Part shown: piece after piece, positions 1 through 5,740 of the stretch
Layout: each line of letters begins with the position of its first letter
Numbering within the stretch: the first letter of the stretch is position 1
The notes under the pieces: model-generated
The model's input: only the letters and a program-made list of their open reading frames with translations
The model's database searches: none
Told to the model about the DNA's origin: nothing
Translations under genes and position numbers: made by a program
Source of the DNA: Xanthomonas translucens pv. translucens DSM 18974
Lineage (GTDB): Bacteria; Pseudomonadota; Gammaproteobacteria; Xanthomonadales; Xanthomonadaceae
Assembly: GCF_000331775.1 (NCBI RefSeq)
Contig: NZ_CAPJ01000247.1
Location: 1-5,740 of the forward strand
Direction: 5' to 3'
Length of the DNA: 5,740 nt

Positions 1-440
1 CCGCCGGACAGCTCGCGCGGCCAGGCGTCGGCGGCGGCGAGCAGGCCCACCGCGTGCAGCTTCAGCGCCACCAGCCGTTGCAGCACCGGCTCGGGCAGGC
101 GGGTATGGGCGCGCAGCGGCAGCGCCACGTTCTCGGCCACGCTCAGGTCGGTCAGCAGGCCGTTGCCCTGTAGCAGCACGCCGATGCTCTTGCGGGTTTC
201 GCGCAGCGCACGGCTGCCGCGCGGCAGCGGCTGGCCGAACACCTGGACCGAACCGGCGACCGGCACCAGCTCGCCGGTCAGCGCCGCCAGCAGGGTCGAT
301 TTGCCGCTGCCCGACGGGCCGAGCACGGCGGTGATGCTGCCGCGCGGCACGGCCAGCGAGACATCGCGCAGGATCGCGCGGCCGCCACGATCGATGCGCA
401 CGCCCGACAACTGCACCACATTGGATTCGGAAGACGCCAT
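1..440 (-). CDS. mlaF: MlaF-like phospholipid ABC transporter ATPase (5' part; runs off left edge)
   Basis: This is the cytoplasmic ATPase of the MlaFEDB inner-membrane complex, which moves phospholipids between the inner membrane and the periplasmic carrier MlaC to maintain outer-membrane lipid asymmetry. The first 146 codons are visible, about half the usual length. Walker A is GPSGSGKST (residues 41-49, catalytic-loop K47). The Q-loop is LLQGNGLLTDLSVAENV (89-105, Q91). The stretch LPEPVLQRLVALKLHAVGL (115-133) closely follows E. coli MlaF (LPAPLLHSTVMMKLEAVGL, from memory) and separates it from generic ABC ATPases. The ABC signature LSGG begins at residue 144 and is cut by the window edge; Walker B and the H-loop are outside. 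The ATG at 440-438 is chosen because it gives a normal ABC N-terminus and has AAAGG five bases upstream. Other mla genes (permease, MCE protein) probably follow leftward, which cannot be seen. Related paralogues such as Ttg2A are the same family; another MCE-type ATPase is the main alternative. Confidence 0.88.
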   Translation of the reverse strand, partial: MASSESNVVQLSGVRIDRGGRAILRDVSLAVPRGSITAVLGPSGSGKSTLLAALTGELVPVAGSVQVFGQPLPRGSRALRETRKSIGVLLQGNGLLTDLSVAENVALPLRAHTRLPEPVLQRLVALKLHAVGLLAAADAWPRELSG

Positions 441-445
441 CGCGG

Positions 446-450
446 CCTTT
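446..450 (-). promoter_or_regulatory. Ribosome binding site of mlaF
   Basis: AAAGG on the minus strand lies five bases before the ATG at 440. It is a partial Shine-Dalgarno match with short but acceptable spacing and supports the chosen start. Confidence 0.55.
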
Positions 451-469
451 AACGAAAAATCAACACAGG

Positions 470-475
470 ATTAAA
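470..475 (-). promoter_or_regulatory. Candidate -10 element for mlaF
   Basis: Minus-strand TTTAAT matches five of six positions of the sigma-70 -10 consensus. It sits in the only AT-rich patch of the divergent intergenic region. It would place transcription start about 23 bases before the mlaF ATG. No good -35 is found at 16-18 bases (the best is TTCGGT), so the assignment rests on the -10 alone and on location. Confidence 0.3.
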
Positions 476-489
476 CCAGTCCGCTGAAC

Positions 490-517
490 TTAACCGAACT
501 GGGCCGTGCAGTATTGT
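490..517 (+). promoter_or_regulatory. Candidate sigma-70 promoter for recC-recB
   Basis: TTAACC (490-495) and TATTGT (512-517) each match four of six consensus positions and are separated by 16 bases. It is the best plus-strand pair I see upstream of recC. It would give a leader of about 160 bases. It abuts and partly overlaps the region where the mlaF promoter must lie, so the two directions could compete for polymerase. The match is weak; mapped transcript ends would settle it. Confidence 0.27.
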
Positions 518-586
518 CGCATCCGTGACGCCTGCGTGCGCATGGTCCGGGGACACCGTACATGCAACAGCGTGTATTGGGCCTGG

Positions 587-624
587 GGCGGCCGCTTCCA
601 CGCCCGTCGGGGGAAGGAACCGCC
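587..624 (+). repeat. Imperfect inverted repeat / hairpin in the recC leader
   Basis: Three nested paired blocks are visible: GGCGG (587-591) with CCGCC (620-624), CTTCC (595-599) with GGAAG (612-616), and CCC (603-605) with GGG (609-611). They are separated by small internal loops. If transcribed, this folds into a 13-pair imperfect hairpin about 60 bases ahead of the recC ATG. On the minus strand it reads like a degenerate C-run/G-run dispersed palindrome of the kind common in GC-rich gammaproteobacteria. It could equally be chance pairing in GC-rich DNA. No U-tract follows, so it is not an intrinsic terminator. Confidence 0.35.
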
Positions 625-683
625 GCCGGCCCCGCCATCGCGCAACGACGCCCCACCTGCGCATCCGGCACAATGCCGCACGC

Positions 684-3600
684 ATGCACGCCCCTTCCGC
701 GCCCGATTTCCGCCTGTACCCCTCCAACGCGCTGGATACCCTGGCCGCCCTGCTCGCCGAGGAACTGCGCCGGCCGGTGCCGGAGCAGCCGTTGCTGGCG
801 CCGGAGGTGGTGCTGATCCCGCAGGTGGCGATGCGGCGCTGGCTGCAGTCCACGCTGGCGGCTGCGCACGGCGTCGCCGCGAACCTGGAATTTCTGACGC
901 CCGGCGAATTCGTCGCGCGCGCGCTGGACGCCAACCTCGGCCCGGCCGCCGACGATCTGGACATGGCCACCACGCAGTGGCGGCTGTACGCGGCATTGCA
1001 GGCCGATCTCGGCAGCGATGCGGCGCTGGCGCCGCTGGCCGGCTACCTGGCCGACGGCGACGCGCTCAAACCCTGGGCGCTGGCCGGCGAGCTGGGCAAC
1101 GTGTTCGAGAAATACCAGGCCTGGCGCCGCGACTGGCTGCTGCGCTGGGAAGGCGGCGCCGATGCCGACGATCCGCAGGCGCGGCTGTGGCGCCGGATCG
1201 CCAGCGGCCGCCAGTACCGCGCGCGCCGCATCGGCCAGTACCTGGACCGCTACGCGCGGCCCGACGGCCCGCTGCCGCAAGGTCTGCCGACGCGGCTGTT
1301 CGCCTTCGCCATCCTCAACATCTCGCCCGACGTACTGCGCGTCCTCGCCACCCAGGCGCGCGTGGGCACGCTGCACTTCTACCTGCCCACGCCGACCCAG
1401 GGCTACTGGGGCGACCTGCAGACGCTGTGGCAGCGCCGTCGCGAGGATGGCGCGGTCGACCTGTTCGCCGCGCAGGTGCAGGAAAACCCGTTGCTGCAGG
1501 CCTGGGGCACGGCCGGGCGCGACTTCATGGCGCTGCTCGGCGATTACGAAGTGGTGCATCCGCTGGCCGAGATCGCGGTCTACGCCGATCCGCTGGCCTC
1601 CGGCCAGCGCCCGCTCGCCGCCGGCGGCCTCGGCGACAGCCTGCTGCGGCGCATGCAGAGCGACCTGTTCCAGCGCCGCGCGCCGGCCGTGCCGCCACCG
1701 TTGCCGCAGGTGGATCTGGCCGACCCCAGCCTGCAGCTGCACGCCTGCCATACCCGCCTGCGCGAACTGCAGGTGCTGCACGACCAGCTGCGCGCGCTGC
1801 TCGACGACCCGCGTTTCGATCCGCCGCTGCAGCCGCGCGAGATCGCGGTGCTGTCGCCGGACATCGACCCGTACGCGCCGTACCTGGAGGCGGTGTTCGG
1901 CGGCCATGGCCGCGATGACGCGCTGCCCTACGCGCTGGCCGACGCCAGCCCACTGGCCAGCGAGCCGCTGGCCGAAGTGTTCCTGAGCCTGCTCGGCCTG
2001 CCGCTGTCGCGCTTCGGCCTGCACGAGATCCTCGACCTGCTGGCCAGCGCGCCGATCGCCGAGGCCGCCGGGCTGGACGAAACCGGGCTGGAACGCCTGC
2101 GCGGCTGGCTGCATGCCGCCGGCGCGCGCTGGGGCCTGGATGCCGTGCATCGGCACCAGCACCAGGCCCCTGCCGACGACGCCTACACCTGGCGCTTCGC
2201 GCTGGACCGGCTGCTGCTCGGCCACGCCAGCGGTGCCGAGGACGATATCGCCGGCGTGGCGCCATGGCCGCAGCTGGAAGGCAGCGCCCTGGTCGCGCTG
2301 GACACGCTGCTGCGGCTGCTGCGCGTGCTCGACCGCCACCAGGCCATGCTGGCCGAGCCGATGGCCCCGGCCGACTTGCGCGAATGCCTGCTCGGCCTGC
2401 TCGATGCGCTGATCCCGCAAGCGCCGTCGGCGCCGCGCGCGCAACGCGCGCTGGAACGGCTGCGCACTCTGATCGACCAGTTCGCCCGCGATGCCGCGCG
2501 CGCCGACTACGCCGGCAAGGTGCCGGCCGAGGTGGTGCGCGCGCATTTCGCCGCGGTGCTGGGCGAATCGGACACGCGCGCGCCGCTGCTCACCGGCGGC
2601 ATCAGCTTCGGCCGCATGGTGCCGATGCGGCTGCTGCCGTTCCGCGTCATCTGCCTGCTCGGCATGAACGACGGCGACTTCCCGCGCCGCGATCCGGCCG
2701 CCGGCCTCAACCGCCTCACCGCCGAACTGGGCAGCGCACGCCGCCGCCATGGCGACCGCTCCACCCGCGAGGACGACCGCTTCCTGTTCCTGCAGCTGTT
2801 CGCCTCGGCGCAGGACGTGTTCTACCTCAGCTATCTCGGCGCCGACGCGCGCGACGGCAGCGTGCGCGAGCCGTCGGTGCTGGTCAGCGAACTGCTGGCG
2901 AGCGCGGCCCATTACCACGCCGATCCCAAGGCCATCGACATGCTGGTCGTGCGCCACCCGCTGCAACCGTTCGCCGCCGCCGCGTTCGGCGCGCTTGGCG
3001 AAGACGGCGCCGATCCGCGCCGCTTCAGCTATCGCCGGCAATGGCGGCCGGCGGTGGACAGCCTGGCCGGGCAGCGCCAGCCACTGCCGCCGTGGGTGGC
3101 CGCGGCGTTGCCGGCCGACGCCGCGGCGCTGCAAACCAGCGTCTCGATCGACGATCTGCGGCGCCTGTTCGCCGACCCGGCCGGGCAGTTCCTACGCCAT
3201 CGCTTGGGCATGCGCCTGCCCGACCCGGCCGGCGAGGACAGCGACCTGGAGCCATTGCTGGCGCCGGGCAGCGGCCTGGACCAGTACGGCTTGCAGCAAC
3301 AGGTGCTGGAGGCCGTGCTGAGCGACAACACCGATGGCTTGTACGCACGCCTGCGCGCCCGCGCGCTGCTGCCGTCCGGGCCGCTGGGCCGGCGCCTGCT
3401 CGACGAGCGCCTGCGCCAGCTGCGCCCGTATGCGCAGGCATTCGCGCAGTGGCGCGGCGACGCGCCGGCGCAGTCGCAACGGTTGCAGGTGCGGATCGAC
3501 GGCATCGAGCTGCATGGCCGCCTGCCCGGCTGGTACGCGAACGGCGTGGGGCGGGTGCAGATCGGCGCGCTCGGCGGCCGCGCGGCGATCCGCCACGGCC

Positions 3601-4097
3601 TGGAATGGCTGCTGCTGCGCGCGGCCGGCGAACGCGCGGACTACGTGCGCTTCTTCGAGGACGACGGCAGCCTCGGTCCGCATCCGATGCACGGCGACGT
3701 GGCCGAACCGCTGCCGCAGGCGAAGGCGCAGGCGGCGCTGGCCGACCTGCTGCGGCTGTATCGGCACGGCCTGCAGGCGCCGCTGGCGTTCGCCCCGTAC
3801 AGCGGCTGGACATACCACCAGGCCGCGCGTAACGACGACCTCGACAAGGCGATCAAGGACGCCGCCGCGCAATGGCAGGCCAGCTTCGGCTGGAGCGAAG
3901 CGGCCACGCCGGAACTGCGCCTGGTGCACCGCGGCCGCGACCCGTTCGCCGATGCACAGCGCTTCGCCGAATTCGCCGCCACCAGCCACACGCTGTACTC
4001 CCTGCTCGAACGCGGCAGCGCCGACACCACGCTCGATCCGGCGCGGCTGGCCGAGAACTGGCGGCAATGGCGCGGCGCGCAGGAGGACGCCGAATGA
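684..4097 (+). CDS. recC: RecC subunit of exonuclease V (RecBCD)
   Basis: RecC scaffolds the RecBCD helicase-nuclease, splits the duplex at its pin and scans the 3' strand for Chi. The product is 1137 residues, close to E. coli RecC (1122). The N-terminus FRLYPSNALDTLAALLAEEL (9-28) matches the family opening, followed by MRRWLQ (50-55) and GVAANLEF (63-70). The inactivated helicase core is clear: GGISFGRMVPMRLLPF (638-653), LLGMNDGDFPRR (658-669) and GDRSTREDDRFLFLQ (690-704). SIDDLRRLF (821-829) opens the C-terminal nuclease-like domain. No Walker A is present, as expected. The frame stays open upstream to a GTG at 525, but family similarity begins only at the ATG at 684, so that start is used; no Shine-Dalgarno precedes it, which may mean weak initiation. 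The stop overlaps the recB start by four bases. Residues matching the E. coli Chi-contact positions are largely changed (see findings). Confidence 0.96.
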   Translation: MHAPSAPDFRLYPSNALDTLAALLAEELRRPVPEQPLLAPEVVLIPQVAMRRWLQSTLAAAHGVAANLEFLTPGEFVARALDANLGPAADDLDMATTQWRLYAALQADLGSDAALAPLAGYLADGDALKPWALAGELGNVFEKYQAWRRDWLLRWEGGADADDPQARLWRRIASGRQYRARRIGQYLDRYARPDGPLPQGLPTRLFAFAILNISPDVLRVLATQARVGTLHFYLPTPTQGYWGDLQTLWQRRREDGAVDLFAAQVQENPLLQAWGTAGRDFMALLGDYEVVHPLAEIAVYADPLASGQRPLAAGGLGDSLLRRMQSDLFQRRAPAVPPPLPQVDLADPSLQLHACHTRLRELQVLHDQLRALLDDPRFDPPLQPREIAVLSPDIDPYAPYLEAVFGGHGRDDALPYALADASPLASEPLAEVFLSLLGLPLSRFGLHEILDLLASAPIAEAAGLDETGLERLRGWLHAAGARWGLDAVHRHQHQAPADDAYTWRFALDRLLLGHASGAEDDIAGVAPWPQLEGSALVALDTLLRLLRVLDRHQAMLAEPMAPADLRECLLGLLDALIPQAPSAPRAQRALERLRTLIDQFARDAARADYAGKVPAEVVRAHFAAVLGESDTRAPLLTGGISFGRMVPMRLLPFRVICLLGMNDGDFPRRDPAAGLNRLTAELGSARRRHGDRSTREDDRFLFLQLFASAQDVFYLSYLGADARDGSVREPSVLVSELLASAAHYHADPKAIDMLVVRHPLQPFAAAAFGALGEDGADPRRFSYRRQWRPAVDSLAGQRQPLPPWVAAALPADAAALQTSVSIDDLRRLFADPAGQFLRHRLGMRLPDPAGEDSDLEPLLAPGSGLDQYGLQQQVLEAVLSDNTDGLYARLRARALLPSGPLGRRLLDERLRQLRPYAQAFAQWRGDAPAQSQRLQVRIDGIELHGRLPGWYANGVGRVQIGALGGRAAIRHGLEWLLLRAAGERADYVRFFEDDGSLGPHPMHGDVAEPLPQAKAQAALADLLRLYRHGLQAPLAFAPYSGWTYHQAARNDDLDKAIKDAAAQWQASFGWSEAATPELRLVHRGRDPFADAQRFAEFAATSHTLYSLLERGSADTTLDPARLAENWRQWRGAQEDAE
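4081..4097 (+). promoter_or_regulatory. recB ribosome binding site and ATGA stop-start overlap
   Basis: AGGAGG (4081-4086) is a full anti-Shine-Dalgarno match, seven bases before the recB ATG at 4094. The recC TGA is at 4095-4097, so the genes overlap as ATGA. This fixes the recB start and implies translational coupling in one transcript. The contrast with recC, which has no visible Shine-Dalgarno, suggests that recB can also recruit ribosomes strongly by itself. Confidence 0.9.
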
Positions 4098-5740
4098 GCG
4101 CCGCCTTCGCCGACGACCCGTACCTGAGCCTGCCGCTGCACGGCGTGCGCCTGATCCAGGCCAGCGCCGGCACCGGCAAGACCTTCACCCTGGCCACGCT
4201 GTTCACCCGGCTGGTGGTCGAGCGCGGCCTGCGCATCGGCCAGATCCTGGCGGTCACCTTCACCGAAGCCGCCACCCAGGAACTGCGCCGGCGCATCCGC
4301 GAGCGGCTGGCGCTCGCAGCGACGCTGGTGCCCACGGCTGCTGCTGTAGGAGCGGCTTCAGCCGCGACAGAAATCCCAGGCGACCTGCTGCCAACCGAGA
4401 TCGCCGAGGACCCGTCGCGGCTGAAGCCGCTCCTACAGGACGCGCCGGACGCCGCACTCACCCGCACCATCCTCGCCGCGCACCTGGCCGTCAGCGACGA
4501 AACCCCCGCCGCCCTGCGCCGTCGCCTGCAACAAGCGGTGGAGGACATCGACCTCGCCGCCATCTTCACCATCCACGGCTTCTGCGCGCGCGTTCTGCGC
4601 GAGCACGCGCTGGAGAGCGGCCAGACCTTCGCCGCGCCCGAACTGCTGGCCAACGACCGCGAACTGTTGGGCGAAGTCGCCGCCGACCTGTGGCGCCTGC
4701 GCGCCGCCGACGCGACGAACGCCGAGGATCTGCTCGCACTATGGCCGGGTGGACCGGACGCGCTGGCCAGCGACCTGCGCCAGCTGGTGCGGCATCCGCA
4801 GCTGCTGCCGGCGGCACCGGCGCTGGCCGACGATGTCGCCGCGGCCATGCAGCAGGTGCAGGACGCGGCCGCCGCGCTCGCCACCGCATTCCACGCGCAC
4901 GGCACCGCATTGTTCGAAACGCTCGCCGCCGCCATCGAAGACGGCGTGCTGAGCAAGGTCAGCTACAAGCCGGAATGGCTGGCGTCGCTCTGGCATTGGT
5001 GCGAAAGCTTCGCCGCCACGCCTGCGGCTGGCCTCCCTCCGCACGCCAAGCTGATCAAGCTCACAACAGCGGAACTAGCGTCCGGCACCAACAAGAAATT
5101 CGTCGGGCGCACGCCGGCCTCGCCGATGAGCCACGAGATCGATGGCTATCTGGCCGCACTGGCGCGATTGGAAGAAGCGCGCGCCAGGCGACGCATCCGC
5201 CTGCTGCACGCGCTGCGCGGCGACGCGGTGAAGCGGCTTGCCTTGCGCAAGCGCCAGCGCCGCGTGCAGACCTACGACGACCTGGTCGATGGCGTCGCGC
5301 ACGCATTGCGGCCCGACAGTCCGCAAGCCGAAGCGCTCGCGCGGCAGCTGCGCGCGCAGTACGCCATCGCGCTGGTGGACGAATTCCAGGACACCGACGA
5401 CCGCCAGTGGTCGATCTTCTCCAACGTGTTCGGCGAAGGCGCGCTGGCGCGCGAGGCGAAGCTGGAACCGGCGCTGTTCGTGATCGGCGATCCCAAGCAG
5501 GCGATCTACGGCTTCCGCGGCGGCGATGTGCAGACCTACCTGGCCGCGGCCGCCGATGCCGAGCTGGCGCCGCCGCTCGGCCACAACTTCCGCTCGCGCC
5601 CCGCGCTGCTGGCGGCGATCGACGCGCTGTACGCGCAGGCCGGCTACGCGCAGGCGTTCCTGACCGAGGGCATCGCCTTCCATCCGGTGCAGCCGGGCAG
5701 CAAGCGCCACGATGCCGAGCTGCAGCGCGATGGCGCCACC
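4094..5740 (+). CDS. recB: RecB helicase-nuclease subunit of exonuclease V (N-terminal 549 residues; runs off right edge)
   Basis: RecB is the superfamily 1A 3'-5' DNA motor of RecBCD and carries its nuclease. The visible motifs, in order, are: Walker A ASAGTGKTFT (23-32, K29, the same position as in E. coli); motif Ia AVTFTEAATQELRRRIRERL (53-72); IFTIHGFC (157-164); YDDL (394-397); motif II DEFQDTD (429-435); motif III VIGDPKQAIYGFRGGD (463-478); and motif IV HNFRSR (497-502). All catalytic residues expected in this part are intact, so the ATPase should be active. Later helicase motifs and the C-terminal nuclease are outside the window; the family is about 1180-1250 residues. Residues 84-115 are encoded by an inserted REP doublet that keeps the frame. 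Between motif Ia and TIHGFC the protein is about 39 residues longer than E. coli RecB (my alignment from memory). The start is set by the AGGAGG and the ATGA overlap with recC. Confidence 0.96.
   Translation, partial: MSAAFADDPYLSLPLHGVRLIQASAGTGKTFTLATLFTRLVVERGLRIGQILAVTFTEAATQELRRRIRERLALAATLVPTAAAVGAASAATEIPGDLLPTEIAEDPSRLKPLLQDAPDAALTRTILAAHLAVSDETPAALRRRLQQAVEDIDLAAIFTIHGFCARVLREHALESGQTFAAPELLANDRELLGEVAADLWRLRAADATNAEDLLALWPGGPDALASDLRQLVRHPQLLPAAPALADDVAAAMQQVQDAAAALATAFHAHGTALFETLAAAIEDGVLSKVSYKPEWLASLWHWCESFAATPAAGLPPHAKLIKLTTAELASGTNKKFVGRTPASPMSHEIDGYLAALARLEEARARRRIRLLHALRGDAVKRLALRKRQRRVQTYDDLVDGVAHALRPDSPQAEALARQLRAQYAIALVDEFQDTDDRQWSIFSNVFGEGALAREAKLEPALFVIGDPKQAIYGFRGGDVQTYLAAAADAELAPPLGHNFRSRPALLAAIDALYAQAGYAQAFLTEGIAFHPVQPGSKRHDAELQRDGAT
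4344..4368 (+). repeat. Left REP arm (GTAG on plus strand)
   Basis: GTAG at 4346-4349 is followed by the palindrome GCGGC (4352-4356), loop TTCA, GCCGC (4361-4365). In the RecB frame this arm is read as A-VGAASAA-T (residues 84-92), a small-residue, probably flexible stretch. Confidence 0.92.
4414..4438 (-). repeat. Right REP arm (GTAG on minus strand)
   Basis: This is an exact inverted copy of the left arm. The palindrome is GCGGC (4417-4421), loop TGAA, GCCGC (4426-4430), and the GTAG is read on the minus strand at 4436-4433. Because it is inverted, the RecB frame reads it differently, as SRLKPLL flanked by P107 and Q115, an amphipathic, basic stretch rather than the alanine-rich peptide of the left arm. 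Confidence 0.92.

Larger units (their letters stand above)
4344..4438. repeat. REP doublet (REPIN-like element) inside recB
   Basis: Two 25-base arms, 4344-4368 and 4414-4438, are exact reverse complements separated by 45 bases. Each arm carries the GTAG tetranucleotide at its outer side followed by a GC-rich palindrome. This is the layout of GTAG-type REP sequences of Xanthomonadaceae, which are mobilised in trans by RAYT (TnpA-REP) transposases. Such pairs normally sit between genes; this one is translated in frame as RecB residues 84-115. The arms could pair into one 25-bp stem with a 45-base loop, or each could fold alone. Codons in and just before it (GCT GCT GCT GTA GGA, TCA, ACA, CCA, CTA) are unlike the rest of recB, consistent with insertion. 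Confidence 0.93.

Noticed and set aside
525..683. N-terminal extension of RecC from the GTG at 525
   Set aside because: The extra 53 residues show no family similarity and overlap the hairpin. The GTG lies only a few bases after the candidate promoter. RecC homology starts just after the ATG at 684.
471..3134. An 887-codon open frame on the minus strand opposite recC, with other long frames at 506-1918, 2264-3832 and 3192-4067
   Set aside because: The products are arginine-, alanine- and glutamine-rich low-complexity strings with no recognisable family. Such frames are expected opposite or shifted against a long GC-rich gene whose third positions are G or C. RecC similarity fixes the real frame.
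4344..4438. Reading the inverted arms as an intrinsic terminator or a CRISPR unit
   Set aside because: There is no U-tract after either arm, only two inverted copies are present, and the helicase frame continues intact through them, so a REP doublet is the better explanation.
5020..5110. Locally less GC-rich patch in recB with codons such as ACA, CTA and AAA
   Set aside because: The protein here (KLIKLTTAELASGTNKK and following) resembles the ordinary RecB helical region before YDDL. No repeat or frame disturbance is visible.
4210..5378. E. coli Chi octamers (GCTGGTGG) at 4210-4217 and 5371-5378, and on the minus strand at 68-75 and 3979-3986
   Set aside because: Three of the four arise from common GC-rich codons such as CTG-GTG and the other from ordinary GC-rich coding sequence. 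There is no evidence that this host uses the E. coli Chi; the RecC channel residues argue against it.

Overview
The window is very GC-rich, with third codon positions almost always G or C. It carries a paired copy of the GTAG-type REP palindrome scattered through Xanthomonas and Stenotrophomonas genomes. Together with the protein types, this points to a gammaproteobacterium of the Xanthomonadaceae (Xanthomonas or a close relative). The family is an inference; no species can be named from what is here.

Layout. Positions 1-440 (minus strand) hold the 5' part of an ABC ATPase gene that matches MlaF, the ATPase of the MlaFEDB lipid transporter; the rest lies beyond the left edge. Positions 441-683 are a divergent intergenic region of about 243 bases. 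It contains weak, overlapping promoter-like elements for both directions and an imperfect hairpin. Positions 684-4097 (plus strand) encode a full-length RecC of 1137 residues. RecB starts at 4094, overlapping the recC stop in an ATGA junction behind a perfect AGGAGG, and stays open to the right edge. The 549 residues visible cover its helicase motifs from the Walker A loop to the NFRS motif. The nuclease domain, and probably recD, lie beyond the right edge.

RecC and RecB are two subunits of the RecBCD (exonuclease V) helicase-nuclease, which processes double-strand breaks for RecA-dependent repair and degrades foreign linear DNA. RecB is the 3'-5' motor and carries the nuclease; RecC holds the complex together and reads Chi. 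No ptrA-like gene separates recC and recB, unlike E. coli. The mla gene is functionally unrelated and only shares the divergent intergenic region.

The most striking observation is a REP doublet (REPIN-like: two exact 25-base inverted arms around a 45-base spacer, 4344-4438) inside the recB coding sequence. It is read through in frame. It adds a low-complexity segment between helicase motif Ia and the TIHGFC motif, a stretch about 39 residues longer than in E. coli RecB as I recall that sequence. Its codon use differs visibly from the surrounding gene. A second point of interest is that most residues of RecC corresponding to the E. coli Chi-recognition channel are substituted, suggesting a Chi sequence other than that of E. 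coli.
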